Source: Gimesia alba
GTDB taxonomy: Bacteria; Planctomycetota; Planctomycetia; Planctomycetales; Planctomycetaceae
Direction of reading: 5' to 3'
Length of the DNA stretch: 64,000 nt
NCBI RefSeq assembly: GCF_007744675.1
Contig: NZ_CP036269.1
Location: 248,001 to 312,000, forward strand
In this document: one piece after another, positions 42,250 to 52,602 of the stretch
How the letters are laid out: each line of letters starts with the position of its first letter
How positions within the stretch are numbered: position 1 is the first letter of the stretch
Made by a program: the position numbers and the translations under genes
The notes under the pieces: model-generated
The model's input: the letters and a program-made list of their open reading frames with translations, nothing else
The model's database searches: none
What the model was told of the DNA's origin: nothing

Positions 42250-43254
42250 ATGCAACGACACACAAAGAGACGCGGCTTTACGTTAATTGAGCTCCTGGTC
42301 GTGATCGCCATCATTGCGATTTTGATCGCGCTCTTATTACCAGCGGTTCAGCAGGCACGTGAAGCAGCACGACGTTCAACTTGTAAAAACAATCTGAAAC
42401 AAATCGGGTTAGCTTTACACAACTACCATGATGCCCATTCGACATTCCCGTACGCTGTTTCCCATAGTTCCAGTATTACTTCGAGTTCGGCCAACCATAC
42501 AACAGCCCTCAACCATAAAGGATGGTTGCTCGTGCTGCCTTATATCGATCAGGCTCCTTTATACAATCAGTTTAATTTCAGTCTGGCTGCCAGTACGGCT
42601 CGATTGAACGGTAAGACCGTTCCGGGTGGATTGAATCCAGGGGATCCAGGAAACGCCAATGATTTGGTAGTCACTCGGATTATTCCGGCATTCATGTGTC
42701 CTTCCGATGACAATCAGACACATTACACCAGCACTTCAGATGCCAACTATTCTGTAGCTAGTGGAACATCGACACAAACGGGTGCTTATACAAACTACGA
42801 TTTCAGTGTCAGACGTGCCTCCAGCAGTGCCCCGATTTGGGATCGTGATTCACGAACGACCCGCCGCATGTTTGGATTCGATTCCTGTAGCCGAGTCCGG
42901 GATGTCAAGGACGGTATGAGTAACACGGTTGCGGTCGGGGAAACTCTGCGTTGGACCTATAATGGTGTCTCACAGACATGGGGTTATTCAAAATGGGTGG
43001 GGAACGGCGTCGATCTAACCTACTCACGTGGAATTAACTGGTGGCCCTGCTGCTCATGGGATTCACCACCGTTTCAACGTCCCACAGGACCAGGAAGACT
43101 GGGAGACTGGTCTACCGTTGGTAGCTTACACACAGGCGGAGCTCATGTTTTATTGGGCGATGGTGCAGTCAGATTCATCAGTGAAAACATTGATGCGACG
43201 ACCCGAAATAACCTGGCCTACATTTCTGATGGAAATCCGCTTGGAGAATTCTAA
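42250..43254 (+). CDS. DUF1559 pseudopilin-like protein, array member 3
   Basis: 334 residues from ATG 42250, with GGAGG eight bases upstream; the frame is open further upstream but unsupported. [60 protein letters not shown] and the ending NPLGEF. Middle part distinct from members 1-2 ([17 protein letters not shown] is kept as a shared CC block). Followed by a lipoprotein gene. Confidence 0.92.
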   Translation: MQRHTKRRGFTLIELLVVIAIIAILIALLLPAVQQAREAARRSTCKNNLKQIGLALHNYHDAHSTFPYAVSHSSSITSSSANHTTALNHKGWLLVLPYIDQAPLYNQFNFSLAASTARLNGKTVPGGLNPGDPGNANDLVVTRIIPAFMCPSDDNQTHYTSTSDANYSVASGTSTQTGAYTNYDFSVRRASSSAPIWDRDSRTTRRMFGFDSCSRVRDVKDGMSNTVAVGETLRWTYNGVSQTWGYSKWVGNGVDLTYSRGINWWPCCSWDSPPFQRPTGPGRLGDWSTVGSLHTGGAHVLLGDGAVRFISENIDATTRNNLAYISDGNPLGEF

Positions 43255-43384
43255 GCTCTAATCCGGATAAATTGATCAAAGATAGCCGCGGGTGATGTTA
43301 TCTGACACGCCCGTGGTTTATCTCTTTATTGCTTCCGTTTTAAGTACTTCTTCTGATTTTCAGACTGGACAGGATATTAATGTA

Positions 43385-43825
43385 ATGTGGCATAATCGAC
43401 TACTTTTGAGCTGTTTGTTCTTTTGCCTGGTTGGATGTGGTGGTGCGAGCGAAAACACCTTGGAAGTTTACCCCGTGACTGGGTCTGTGACCGTGGATGG
43501 CGAGGCGTTACCCGCTGTTTCAGTTACTTTTTTCCCTGAAAAGTCAACGAAAGGGAATGGTGGTTTTGGGGCCACGGATGAGTCTGGTAAGTTTACACTC
43601 AAAGATCGTGATCAACGTGATGGCGTTGCAGAAGGAACGTATCGCGTGTTGTTTACCCGTCTGGTCAAGCCTGATGGGACACCGATTGGAAATGATCAGA
43701 TGGCAGCTGATGTCGGCGCCGTGAATCAGCTCCCGGATATTTATAATGATCCGAGTCAATCACCAGTCACTGCGACAGTGGGAAAAACCAACGAACCATT
43801 CAAGTTTGAATTGAAAACGAAGTGA
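43385..43825 (+). CDS. Lipoprotein, paralogue of the one at 41208
   Basis: 146 residues from ATG 43385 (MWHNRLLLSCLFFCL), lipobox CLVGCGG. Same one-domain beta-sandwich (VYPVTGSVTVDGEALPAVSVTFFP, GGFGATDESGKFTL, EGTYRVLFT, AADVGAVNQLPDIY). Located 130 bp after array member 3, repeating the DUF1559-lipoprotein order. Confidence 0.85.
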   Translation: MWHNRLLLSCLFFCLVGCGGASENTLEVYPVTGSVTVDGEALPAVSVTFFPEKSTKGNGGFGATDESGKFTLKDRDQRDGVAEGTYRVLFTRLVKPDGTPIGNDQMAADVGAVNQLPDIYNDPSQSPVTATVGKTNEPFKFELKTK

Positions 43826-43904
43826 ATCAAATCTAGCTTGAGCTGATAGGATGTCTGCCTGAGGCTGAGATACCTTAACGCAATTTAATTGATCCCTGTA
43901 GTCC

Positions 43905-43940
43905 AACAAGGGCAGGTCTCTATAGAGATCTGCCCTTGTT
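43905..43940 (+). terminator. Terminator of the second lipoprotein unit
   Basis: AACAAGGGCAG-G-TCTC and GAGA-T-CTGCCCTTGTT form a near-perfect stem around TATA, then CATTTT. Confidence 0.85.
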
Positions 43941-43945
43941 CATTT

Positions 43946-44249
43946 TAGACACCCGAAATCACAGACGATACGCACCCAGTGCATTCTATAGCCTGCCAAA
44001 TACGGTCTAATCTCTATCGAGAGAACCTTCCCCTGAGTCTATCACACACTCTACTCAACACTCCTTGTCCATGAAGTGTTTTAGAGGAATGAGAGTCCCA
44101 CTCTTTCACATACAGCCCCGCCTCTTCTCTTCCCTGATCTAAGGGAATGATCTCACACTTTCAAATCAGGCATAATATCAGGATGTAAAGGAAAATACTT
44201 AGAAAAAATATACAAGTTTACAAAGAATATGGTTTCAAGAATGAAACTA
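43946..44249. other. Intergenic region between units 3 and 4
   Basis: 304 bp, AT-rich, no gene seen. Confidence 0.35.
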
Positions 44250-44279
44250 TTGACAGTTAGACAGGTACCTCTGTAGACT
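44250..44279 (+). promoter_or_regulatory. Promoter of array member 4
   Basis: TTGACA (44250-44255), 18-bp spacer, TAGACT (44274-44279). The leader would be about 225 nt. Confidence 0.4.
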
Positions 44280-44509
44280 CATAAATTAACCTAATGTATA
44301 TTAATGGACTTTTGTATTAATCAGGCCGAAACGAAGGTAACGGACTGATTGAATGCAGGCGAGTTTAAGAATTCTTGTCTGATGTCTGTTGATGAGTTTG
44401 ATCTAAGAGTCTCTTTTCGTTGATGGAAAATTTCAGCTCAATTCTAGAGCAAGCTGTGTTTTGTCGCGATTGTCATTTCTTATTCTTTATTCTTCTAAGG
44501 AGCAGAGAC

Positions 44510-45571
44510 GTGAAATTGAATTCTTTACAGAGGCGTGGGTTTACGCTGATTGAGTTGTTGGTGGTGATTGCTATTATCGCCATTTTAATTGCTTTACTCC
44601 TGCCTGCAGTGCAACAGGCGCGAGAAGCAGCTCGTCGAACGCAGTGTAAAAATAATCTGAAACAGATTGGTCTGGCGTTGCACAATTATCATGAGACCTT
44701 CGGATTATTCCCTCCGGCACAAATTCGGGGCAGGGTTGGATCGAATGAGTTAGGGAATGCGGCAAGCTGGGGAGCGATGATTCTGCCTTACATGGATCAG
44801 GCACCGCTCTATAATCAGCTCAATTTTAATATTGGAATATTTGAGGGAACGAACAAAACGGTCATTCAGGGATTGAGTGGCATTGCCGGCGTCTTGTGTC
44901 CCAGCGACACTGATCGTGCTCCGGTACGAAGCGTCCACGCTTCAGGTACCCCCAATTACATGACTTCTATCCCCAGTACCAGTTACGCTGGTAGTGCGGG
45001 AGGATTTCAAAACTCCGACAGTAGCACTGCGATTGTCTCTGGTGGATTTTTCACAATGGATCCCGCACGTCCCACTAAAGTTTCCAGTTTCAAAGACGGA
45101 ACTTCAAATACCATTGCCGTCGGTGAAAGATCCTATCAGGTTTGGACCGGTGGTTCCTGGTTGGGACTGCAACACAATACCTACACAACTTCCAGCCCGG
45201 GAAATGATACTGCCTGCTGCTGGGATTGGTTTATGGCAGCCGGTTTCTATCCGATGACCAATCAACTCAAATCAGGCATGACTTCTACCAACTGGCGATT
45301 TGGGAGTACCCATACTGGGGGCGCGCACTTTCTGATGGCTGATGGCGCCGTCCGATTCATCTCGGAGAATATCGAGCATATCGTTTCGACCAGAAGCGGT
45401 TCTACGTGTGCTGTTCAAGGCTGTGGCTGTGAGTGGAGTAATGATCCGAATGCCTGTGCGACCGGTGTTCCGGGTGGTGGATGGAATGATAAATCGTATC
45501 TGGCAAATCATTGGGGCGTTTACCAGAGATTACATCATCGAAACGACGGTTTAACAGTCGGCGAGTTTTAA
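44510..45571 (+). CDS. DUF1559 pseudopilin-like protein, array member 4
   Basis: 353 residues from a GTG at 44510 with AAGGAG at 8-nt spacing (the frame is open back to 44420 but without a ribosome site). [41 protein letters not shown] and [19 protein letters not shown], where the usual G-D-G is A-D-G. After that comes an extra loop with Cys ([20 protein letters not shown]) before the terminal VGEF, not present in its neighbours. Followed by a hairpin and a 56-residue lipoprotein. Confidence 0.9.
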   Translation: MKLNSLQRRGFTLIELLVVIAIIAILIALLLPAVQQAREAARRTQCKNNLKQIGLALHNYHETFGLFPPAQIRGRVGSNELGNAASWGAMILPYMDQAPLYNQLNFNIGIFEGTNKTVIQGLSGIAGVLCPSDTDRAPVRSVHASGTPNYMTSIPSTSYAGSAGGFQNSDSSTAIVSGGFFTMDPARPTKVSSFKDGTSNTIAVGERSYQVWTGGSWLGLQHNTYTTSSPGNDTACCWDWFMAAGFYPMTNQLKSGMTSTNWRFGSTHTGGAHFLMADGAVRFISENIEHIVSTRSGSTCAVQGCGCEWSNDPNACATGVPGGGWNDKSYLANHWGVYQRLHHRNDGLTVGEF

Positions 45572-45631
45572 ACGAACTGTTGTTCTTGGGGTCAGTCTGG
45601 CTCAGAACACAGATCGAGTACCTTCTCACCT

Positions 45632-45655
45632 GCGCTCCCCATAGAAAAGGAGCGC
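45632..45655 (+). terminator. Hairpin between array member 4 and its small lipoprotein
   Basis: GCGCTCC (45632-45638) pairs with GGAGCGC (45649-45655). The weak T tract suggests partial termination. Confidence 0.5.
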
Positions 45656-45735
45656 GGGTTTCCTGAAAAAATAATCCAGAGAGACGTTTCTTTCAGTGTT
45701 AGGCTGTTGGAACGTGTTAGTCGAAAGGGAGGATC

Positions 45736-45906
45736 ATGAGGCAACTCACCAGCAAATTATCACGCAAGTTCGCGGGTCTCTGTTTTCTATTTATGTGTCT
45801 GATTGTATCTGCCTGTGGAAATGCTAATAACGCAGAGTCCACTCAACCCGACCCCGGATTAAATGCGGAGGGGGCAACAGCAGACTTGGATAAAACGAAG
45901 AAATAA
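45736..45906 (+). CDS. 56-residue lipoprotein
   Basis: Small gene: ATG 45736 after GGGAGG; MRQLTSKLSRKFAGLCFLF, then lipobox IVSACG and a short acidic mature part of about 25 residues ending DLDKTKK. It has a full signal II sequence and ribosome site, so it is real despite its size. The mature part is too short for a fold; it may be an anchor or spacer for the pseudopilin encoded before it. Confidence 0.75.
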   Translation: MRQLTSKLSRKFAGLCFLFMCLIVSACGNANNAESTQPDPGLNAEGATADLDKTKK

Positions 45907-45928
45907 TCCTGGTACGACATGTTGACGC

Positions 45929-45964
45929 AAAAAAGCCAGCTGCTCCCTTATCGATGCAGCTGGC
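45929..45964. terminator. Convergent terminator
   Basis: GCCAGCTGC (45935-45943) pairs with GCAGCTGGC (45956-45964), with A6 before it, giving a T tract for minus-strand transcripts. The same core recurs at 47802. Confidence 0.85.
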
Positions 45965-45987
45965 GAGAAGCTCATTCAGCGTGTTAC

Positions 45988-46143
45988 TCATTCCGGCGGA
46001 AGTAGCAAAGTGCTCTCATCTCCGGTTTGCACAGGTTTTTCATTATCTTCAGGAGTTTCTTTCGAGCTTCCAAAGCATCCTGAAATGGGCAACAGTAAAA
46101 TCATGCTTAACACCAGAGGGTGAACCTTGTGAAACTGATTCAC
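45988..46143 (-). CDS. 51-residue lipoprotein (GTG start), paralogue A
   Basis: GTG start at 46143 after AAAGGAG (6-nt spacing). Signal peptide with lipobox PISGC, then a short acidic mature part containing ETPEDNEKP and the terminal LLLPPE. The paralogue at 47901 has the same length, the same GTG start, GSSK after the Cys and the same LPPE end. Located 94 bp downstream of array member 5. Too small for most gene callers. Confidence 0.8.
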   Translation of the reverse strand: MNQFHKVHPLVLSMILLLPISGCFGSSKETPEDNEKPVQTGDESTLLLPPE

Positions 46144-46237
46144 AATGATCTCCTTTAAAATTTAGCCAGACGAAAAATGTCAAGAGACCAGATCTGATTT
46201 CAAACAGATCATCTCTACTGAGAGATTCAGGACAAAT

Positions 46238-47281
46238 TTAGTACTCGCCTAAGACCTGACCATCGTTGATACGTGTTAGTAATGCATAGGTGTCCTTATC
46301 CATGTTTTCGGTGAGAAAACGCACGGATCCATCACCCAGCAAAACATGAATCCCACCTTCGTGAACGCTGGAAGCCACGTTTACATGATGTCTGTTGTCT
46401 GCAGTGGTCCCGGAACTTGTCATTCCCGGTACATGCACAGGGCCATTAATGTGGTAGCGTGCATTGTTGATATGGTTGGCATCGATATTGGGGTGATTGA
46501 CGGCGAATGTACCATGCCGTCTATAGCCAGCCCAGATAGGGGTGTAGGCATCATCGGTACGCCCGTTGATGGCACCTTCGCAAACGGAAATTGTGTTGCT
46601 GAGACCATCTTTGACATCTTTGATTTTTGCGGCTCCATTGAAACCAAACATGCCTCGATAGCGGATTCCGGTTTTTCCTGATGCCAAATTACTGGAGCTC
46701 GTTTGATAGGCAGACCAGATCGATCCACCGGGCCATCCATTACTATGGCCACCAGCACAAAACAGATAATTTGTTCTGGCATGGTCTGCAAAGTAGTTTG
46801 TTGTATCCGTTCTCACTTCAATCGTCTCACCATCATCAGAAGGGCAAAGAAGCACGGGCAGGATTGTCTTTACCAGATCGCTATTTGCATTCGGCCATCC
46901 ACCTGCGACGCCGGTCCAGTTATAAGTACCATCAAACTGGCCATTGGTGGCGATATTAAAATTGAACTGATTGTAAAGTGGAGCTTGGTCCATAAAAGGG
47001 AGTAACATCAGCCAAGCGGTATGATTTAACGCGAGAGTCTGATTGGTAACATTGGAGCTTCCGGCATTGTCCGTTCCCAATGGGAAGACGCGGTGAGTTT
47101 CATGATAATTGTGCAATGCCAGACCGATTTGTTTTAGATTGTTTTTACACGTGGATCTTCTGGCAGCTTCACGTGCCTGTTGGACTGCGGGTAACAAGAG
47201 AGCAATCAAAATTGCGATGATGGCAATCACCACCAGGAGTTCGATCAGGGTAAAACCCCGTTTTGCTGCAAGCCGTCTCAT
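46238..47281 (-). CDS. DUF1559 pseudopilin-like protein, array member 5
   Basis: 347 residues; GGAG precedes ATG 47281. [40 protein letters not shown] and the C-terminal [19 protein letters not shown]; ends VLGEY instead of GEF. Highly similar to array member 6 (shared [45 protein letters not shown]), showing duplication of the whole DUF1559-lipoprotein unit. Confidence 0.92.
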   Translation of the reverse strand: MRRLAAKRGFTLIELLVVIAIIAILIALLLPAVQQAREAARRSTCKNNLKQIGLALHNYHETHRVFPLGTDNAGSSNVTNQTLALNHTAWLMLLPFMDQAPLYNQFNFNIATNGQFDGTYNWTGVAGGWPNANSDLVKTILPVLLCPSDDGETIEVRTDTTNYFADHARTNYLFCAGGHSNGWPGGSIWSAYQTSSSNLASGKTGIRYRGMFGFNGAAKIKDVKDGLSNTISVCEGAINGRTDDAYTPIWAGYRRHGTFAVNHPNIDANHINNARYHINGPVHVPGMTSSGTTADNRHHVNVASSVHEGGIHVLLGDGSVRFLTENMDKDTYALLTRINDGQVLGEY

Positions 47282-47560
47282 CTTTATCTCCAGATAGAAA
47301 GAATTTCGAGAAAGGAAAATAGAACTCGAACTCTCATCCTGATTTCAAATAGATAGAAAGCAGAAAGTGACACAGCACTTTAAAGAAATAAACAAAAGCG
47401 TACGTTCCTAAGTCTTCATCTTGATATGCTGGGTACTCATTTCATGATAAGAGTACGAAATCTCAACTTTGTCACAGTATATAAATGCCAGAATTGGCAG
47501 ATAATTTAGCTACAGAACAATATAAGGCGAAAGACTGCTCGGATATGTAAGGAATTAAAC
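47282..47560. other. Leader of array member 5
   Basis: 279 bp between the promoter and ATG. It shares sequence blocks (GAACTCTCATCC, TGCCAGAA-TGGCAGA-like) with the leader of member 6. No gene. Confidence 0.4.
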
Positions 47561-47561
47561 T

Positions 47562-47590
47562 CTATTAAAACCAAACAAGTAATTTGTCAA
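47562..47590 (-). promoter_or_regulatory. Promoter of array member 5
   Basis: On the minus strand TTGACAAATTA (-35 at 47590-47585) followed by GTTTTAATAG about 15-17 bp later. The same blocks occur before member 6. Confidence 0.45.
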
Positions 47591-47796
47591 TACGACAAAA
47601 TAGGAAACACTTTTTAGTATCAAGCTTCAGCTGCTACGCAAGAAGAGTATCGTCCTGAGTGATTTATGTTTATAAAAATTCACAATTTTCTAAAAATGTT
47701 GGTAGACATCGAAAGATTGAACCCGAGAAGCGACCCGTGGTATTGAAGAAAATAAGTTTCTCAGACAATTTTTTAACTTTTGATCGAGATGACGTA

Positions 47797-47832
47797 AAAA
47801 AGCCAGCTGCTTCAGGTTAAGAAGCAGCTGGC
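47797..47832 (-). terminator. Terminator of unit 6
   Basis: GCCAGCTGCTT (47802-47812) pairs with AAGCAGCTGGC (47822-47832), T tract on minus. Same core as at 45935. Confidence 0.85.
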
Positions 47833-47900
47833 TAAGTAAAAGAGTGACAAGTAGATAATAGATGAGCGAGGCCCATAAGCTAGAAGCGTGTGTCAATCAC

Positions 47901-48056
47901 TTATTCTGGCGGCAGAGCCAGGGAATCCTCATCTCCGACTTCGACAGGAGTTTCACTTTCATCAGGAGCGCCTTTGGAGCTCCCGGTACAAGCTGTTATT
48001 GAAAATAGAAATACAAGACTTAAGCAAAACGGCAGCATCTTGTGAAACGGTTTCAC
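47901..48056 (-). CDS. 51-residue lipoprotein (GTG start), paralogue B
   Basis: GTG at 48056 after AAAGGAG. The lipobox region ends SITACTGSSKG, followed by acidic DESETP and EVGDEDSLALPPE. Clear paralogue of the 45988-46143 gene with the same start codon and ribosome site. It lies 95 bp after array member 6, the same spacing as in the other unit. Confidence 0.8.
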   Translation of the reverse strand: MKPFHKMLPFCLSLVFLFSITACTGSSKGAPDESETPVEVGDEDSLALPPE

Positions 48057-48151
48057 AATGTTCTCCTTTGACGTAACCAACAGATAATGAATTACTTAGA
48101 GCTGAGACTAAAAATTAATACACGGAGCCCCTGAATGGGAACCAGATTGAA

Positions 48152-49222
48152 TTAATACTCGCCTAAGACTTCGCTATCGTTGATACGTGTCAGTAGTGCG
48201 TAGGTGTTTTTATCCATGTTTTCGCTGAGGAACCGTACGGAGCCATCTCCCATCAAAACATGAATTCCCCCTTCGTGAACACTGGAGGCAACGCCCACAT
48301 GATGACGTCTATCGGCAGTGGAACCGGAACTTGTCATTCCGGGTACATGCAGAGGGCCATTGATGTGGTACCGTGCATTATTGATGTGATTGGCATCAAT
48401 ATTGGGGTGGTTCACAGCGAAGGTGCCATAGCGACGATACCCGGCCCAGATCGGCGTATATGCATCGTTAGTGCGGCCATTGATGGCGCCTTCACAGACA
48501 GCGATTGTTGTACTGGTTCCGTCTTTGACATCCTTGATTTTGGCTGCCCCGTTGTAACCAAACATACCCCGGTAACGAATGCCGGTGCGTCCGTCAGCCA
48601 GATTACTGGCACTGGTTTGGTAGATTGACCAAAGTCTCCCGCCAGACCATCCATTACCATGCCCGCCAGCGCAGAACAGGTAATTGGTTCTCGCATGATT
48701 GGCAATATAGTTGGCTGCGTCAGTCCTGACTTCGATCGTCTCCCCATCATCAGACGGGCAAAGCAGAACGGGTAGAATCGTCTGGACCAGGGAACTATTG
48801 GCATTCGGCCATCCTCCAGCGACTCCTGTAATCGAATTGGGAGTGGAACTCGAAGGGGAGCCAAAATGCCCATTGGTGGCAATGCTCAAATTGAGCTGGT
48901 TGTAAAGCGGTGCCTGATCCATATAAGGCAGTAACATCAACCAGCCAGTGTGATTTAATGCCAGCGTCGGTTGGGGATTGACGTCGACGAAGTTGCCACT
49001 CCCAACATTATTTGCACCAATCGGAAAGACACGGTGACTGTCATGGTAGTTGTGTAGTGCCAGGCCAATCTGTTTCAGATTATTCTTGCACGTCGATCGA
49101 CGGGCTGCTTCGCGTGCCTGTTGCACAGCTGGTAAAAGTAGGGCAATCAAAATCGCGATGATGGCGATTACCACCAGGAGCTCGATCAGGGTAAAACCCC
49201 GTTTTCTTGTGAGCCGTCTCAT
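48152..49222 (-). CDS. DUF1559 pseudopilin-like protein, array member 6
   Basis: 356 residues from ATG 49222 (GGAGG upstream; open frame to 49354 is not translated in my view). [38 protein letters not shown] and end VLGEY. Duplicate of member 5 over nearly all of its length, with differences mainly in the region 60-110. Confidence 0.92.
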   Translation of the reverse strand: MRRLTRKRGFTLIELLVVIAIIAILIALLLPAVQQAREAARRSTCKNNLKQIGLALHNYHDSHRVFPIGANNVGSGNFVDVNPQPTLALNHTGWLMLLPYMDQAPLYNQLNLSIATNGHFGSPSSSTPNSITGVAGGWPNANSSLVQTILPVLLCPSDDGETIEVRTDAANYIANHARTNYLFCAGGHGNGWSGGRLWSIYQTSASNLADGRTGIRYRGMFGYNGAAKIKDVKDGTSTTIAVCEGAINGRTNDAYTPIWAGYRRYGTFAVNHPNIDANHINNARYHINGPLHVPGMTSSGSTADRRHHVGVASSVHEGGIHVLMGDGSVRFLSENMDKNTYALLTRINDSEVLGEY

Positions 49223-49528
49223 CTTCACCTCCGGAAAAATAGAGAAATAAGAGAAATGATGACCATCTCGAACTCTCATCCGGCTCTCAAGCGAAGTGAA
49301 TATGAAAATGCACACAGCATTTATAGATGCAAACAAAGAAGAAACCGTGCGCAAACAAATTTCAGTTAGCTGTAAAGAGCGACTAATTTAAAAGATAAGA
49401 GAACGAAATTTGTACTTAACGACGAATTAACTGCCAGAACTGACAGAGAAATATTCACATTTTTTAATGGCGAAAGCCTGTTCGATTTGTTGCATTAAGA
49501 AACTTCATTAAAAGACAAAATATTAATT
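49223..49528. other. Leader of array member 6
   Basis: 306 bp between the promoter box and ATG, resembling the leader of member 5. No gene. Confidence 0.4.
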
Positions 49529-49534
49529 TGTCAA
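49505..49534 (-). promoter_or_regulatory. Promoter of array member 6
   Basis: Minus strand TTGACAAATTA (-35 at 49534-49529), then a TTTTAATG block. Conserved with member 5. Confidence 0.45.
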
Positions 49535-49884
49535 TAATTTAATTGGAGTAATACTGAATTTCTCAGGTTCTATTATTCTACGAAACACATATCTACTGAC
49601 ATGTTTTATGTTTAAGTGAACCAATTGTTTTACAGATATATTTGAGGAATTTGCCTCATGGATTAATGCGATTCTTGTCAGTGATTGTCATCGTTGAGGT
49701 GCCAGACAGGTAAATCAAATGGACAAACGGGTGTTGATTCGGTTCATAAGAAATTAAAATAAAACTACTTAGATCAACTTGTGATGTGAGTTTTGTTACC
49801 ATTCAATCAGGGTACTGTTAATTAAAGATCGAACAATTACAGCGCGATCTGATCTCATCAGATCATTTGTAAGAGGAGAGTGAA
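49535..49884. other. Intergenic region before the sialidase gene
   Basis: 350 bp, AT-rich, no gene. Confidence 0.35.
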
Positions 49885-51060
49885 ATGAAATTCGTGATTT
49901 CCTGGAAGCGGTTGTTACTCTTTTCTGCTTCGATTGGTCTTTGCAGTCAAAGCAGCCTCTTTGCTGACGAAAAAGCTCGGGACGCTCTCCCTGCAACTGC
50001 CCCAGTACAACGTGTCCTGAATCTGCCACCCACAGACAATAATCCACGCAACAGCGAAGGTGACTTTATTACTCTCAAGGATGGGCGGATTCTTTTTGTG
50101 TATACGCACTTTACCGGCGGCGCCGCCGATCACTCCTCGGCTTATCTGGCTGGTCGCTATTCGTCAGACGGTGGCAAAACATGGACAGCTTACGACCAGA
50201 CAATTATTGAAAATGACGGCAAACAGAATATTATGTCAGTCTCGCTACTGCGGTTGCAATCTGGTCAGATTGCTTTGTTCTACGCGCGTAAAAACTCGAT
50301 TCACGATTTAATTCCCGTGATGCGACTCAGTAACGATGAAGGAGCACACTGGAGTGCCCCCGTAGACATTATTCCTGCAGAGCAGGTGGGCTACTATGTT
50401 CTGAATAATGACCGGGTCATCCAATTAAAAAATGGCCGCATTGTGATTCCTCTGGCATTGCATCAAAATCTGAAGGGCTCTGATCGCTTCAATCCCGGTG
50501 CTCGTTTTTTGTGTTACTACTCAGACGATAGTGGCAAGACCTGGCAGCGCGGCGAAGAAGTCGCCGTCGAAAAACAGCCGGGCGATAGACAACCCTATAT
50601 GCAGGAGCCCGGAATTGTCGAACTCAAAGATGGTAGACTGATGGGATTCTGCCGTACCAATGGTGGCAGTCAATTTGTTGCGTATTCACAGGATGGCGGC
50701 AAGTCATTTTCAGAACTCAAGCCATCTGAGATCATTTCGCCGGTTTCCCCTGCTTCGATTGAGCGTATCCCTGCGACAGGTGATTTACTGTTGGTCTGGA
50801 ATAATCATCGAGGGATTGACCCACAACGACGTGGTAAGCGAACACCATTGACCATCGCGATCTCTAAAGACGAAGGCAAAACCTGGCAACAAATTCGTAA
50901 TCTCGAAACCAACCCGAATGGCTGGTATTGCTATACCGCGATCGAATTCACAAAAGACGGTGTTCTGCTTGGACACTGCGCCGGTGACCGCACCAAAAAT
51001 AACGGGTTAGCAGAATCCCAAATCACGTTCATTCCATTATCGGTGATTTACGAAAAGTAA
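49885..51060 (+). CDS. Secreted sialidase-family protein (BNR/Asp-box)
   Basis: 391 residues; AGAGGAGAG precedes the ATG. Signal peptide ends near residue 27 (SSLFADE). At least five Asp-box repeats S-x-D-x-G-x-T-W: SSDGGKTW (93-100), SNDEGAHW, SDDSGKTW, SQDGGKSF and SKDEGKTW. The first blade has RNSEGDFITLKDGRILFVYTHF. The six-bladed propeller fits exo-alpha-sialidases and related glycosidases; the arginine triad was not verified. Acts on glycans outside the cytoplasm. Confidence 0.85.
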   Translation: MKFVISWKRLLLFSASIGLCSQSSLFADEKARDALPATAPVQRVLNLPPTDNNPRNSEGDFITLKDGRILFVYTHFTGGAADHSSAYLAGRYSSDGGKTWTAYDQTIIENDGKQNIMSVSLLRLQSGQIALFYARKNSIHDLIPVMRLSNDEGAHWSAPVDIIPAEQVGYYVLNNDRVIQLKNGRIVIPLALHQNLKGSDRFNPGARFLCYYSDDSGKTWQRGEEVAVEKQPGDRQPYMQEPGIVELKDGRLMGFCRTNGGSQFVAYSQDGGKSFSELKPSEIISPVSPASIERIPATGDLLLVWNNHRGIDPQRRGKRTPLTIAISKDEGKTWQQIRNLETNPNGWYCYTAIEFTKDGVLLGHCAGDRTKNNGLAESQITFIPLSVIYEK

Positions 51061-51218
51061 TGTGTATCTTATCAGGCGGGCAATCAGGGAACGTCCTGGA
51101 TCGAGCCTCAGATTTCGTGATCTAAGGAAAATCGCTTGAATTGTCTATGGCATTATAGGAGACTCAGTGGAAAGCGCTTTTTCGAATTTTGCCTGCCGAA
51201 TTGCTTTGGAGCGATTTT

Positions 51219-52565
51219 ATGAGCCCGTCTTCACTCTCCCGACGTCAGTTTCTCGCAACCGCGATGGCCACTGGAATCGGTTCTGTTACTGCCAGGCAAC
51301 TTGCCGCCGAAAAACTTCCTGCCGTCAAGCAGCCGCGGGCCACCGATGGCGACCAGCGATTCGAACCGAACTGGGATGAGCGGCTTTCAATTTCCGTCGG
51401 CACCAAAGCTGGTGACATTGTCGGCAGCGGTGATAAAGCATTGCAGGCCGCCATCGATTATATCGCCGGCAAAGGGGGCGGCACGGTTCGGATTTTACCA
51501 GGAACGTTCACGTTGCGAAATTCGCTGCATTTGCCTTCCCGGATTCGTCTTTTGGGAAGTGGGCCGGAAACGATCATTACCAAAGGCGCTTCTGAAACCG
51601 TTGCACTCTCGGAAGATTCTGACTGGTACGATCAGGAGATCACGCTCGAGAAATCAGCTGGATTTCAGGTGGGAGACGGCGTGGTATTGATCACGAAAAA
51701 TCCCAACACGGGAAGTCAGGATGTGATTAAGCGCACGCTCGTGGCGCGATCAGGAAACCGCTTCAAATTGAATGACGGACTTCGTAAAAATCTCTGGCTC
51801 TCCGGCAAGCCGACGGCGTCATCTCTCTTTCCTCTCCTGACCAGTGAATATACGAAAAATGTGGTCATTGAAAATCTGACGCTGGATGGCAACCGAGAAA
51901 ATAATACCAATCTGAATGGCAATTATGGCGGTTGTATTTTTCTGCAGGATTGCAATCGTTACTCCATTCGCAATGTGACCACGCGCAATTACAACGGCGA
52001 CGGAATCAGCTTCCAGATCTGTCACGATGTGAAAGTCGAAAATTGCCGCAGTCACGACAATGCCGGTCTCGGCGTGCATCCGGGCTCCGGTTCACAGCGC
52101 CCTCTGATCAAAAACAGTCGCTTTGAAAACAATCATATCGGTCTGTTCTGGTGCTGGGGTGTGAAATACGGACTGGCGGAAAAGAATCAGATGACGGGAA
52201 ACAACTTCGGTATTTCAATAGGTCATAATGATACTGATAACATCATGCGCGAGAATGTGATTTCCAATAGCGGAAAAGTAGGCATTCTGTTTCGCGATGA
52301 CGCCCGCGGGAAAAACTTCTGGGCTAACCGTAATACGGTCGTTAAAAATCAAATTATCAACAGCGGCGCAGAACAGGGAGTCGCCATTGATATCACCGGT
52401 AAAACGTCTGATCTGATCATCACAGACAATACGATTGTCGAAAAGAGAATGCCCATGCAGCGCACGGGAATTCGTATTGGTCCAGACGCCGGAACCGTCA
52501 AGCTGGCCGACAATCAAATTCAAGGCTTTATGAAATCCATCGACGATCAACGCAAAAATACCTGA
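51219..52565 (+). CDS. Tat-exported right-handed beta-helix protein
   Basis: 448 residues from ATG 51219 (GGAG, 7-nt spacing). The N-terminus SLSRRQFLATAMATG is a twin-arginine signal, so the protein is exported folded. Pectate-lyase-like segments: GDKALQAAIDYIAGKGGGTVRILPG, NLTLDGNRENNTNL, NYNGDGISFQICHDVKVENCRSHDNAGLGVHPGSGS, SRFENNHIGLFWCWGV. Likely a polysaccharide lyase or hydrolase. It lies 158 bp after the sialidase-like gene. Confidence 0.85.
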   Translation: MSPSSLSRRQFLATAMATGIGSVTARQLAAEKLPAVKQPRATDGDQRFEPNWDERLSISVGTKAGDIVGSGDKALQAAIDYIAGKGGGTVRILPGTFTLRNSLHLPSRIRLLGSGPETIITKGASETVALSEDSDWYDQEITLEKSAGFQVGDGVVLITKNPNTGSQDVIKRTLVARSGNRFKLNDGLRKNLWLSGKPTASSLFPLLTSEYTKNVVIENLTLDGNRENNTNLNGNYGGCIFLQDCNRYSIRNVTTRNYNGDGISFQICHDVKVENCRSHDNAGLGVHPGSGSQRPLIKNSRFENNHIGLFWCWGVKYGLAEKNQMTGNNFGISIGHNDTDNIMRENVISNSGKVGILFRDDARGKNFWANRNTVVKNQIINSGAEQGVAIDITGKTSDLIITDNTIVEKRMPMQRTGIRIGPDAGTVKLADNQIQGFMKSIDDQRKNT

Positions 52566-52602
52566 TATGGTGGGAAACCTTCACGGCTCCCGTTCGCATT
52601 GG

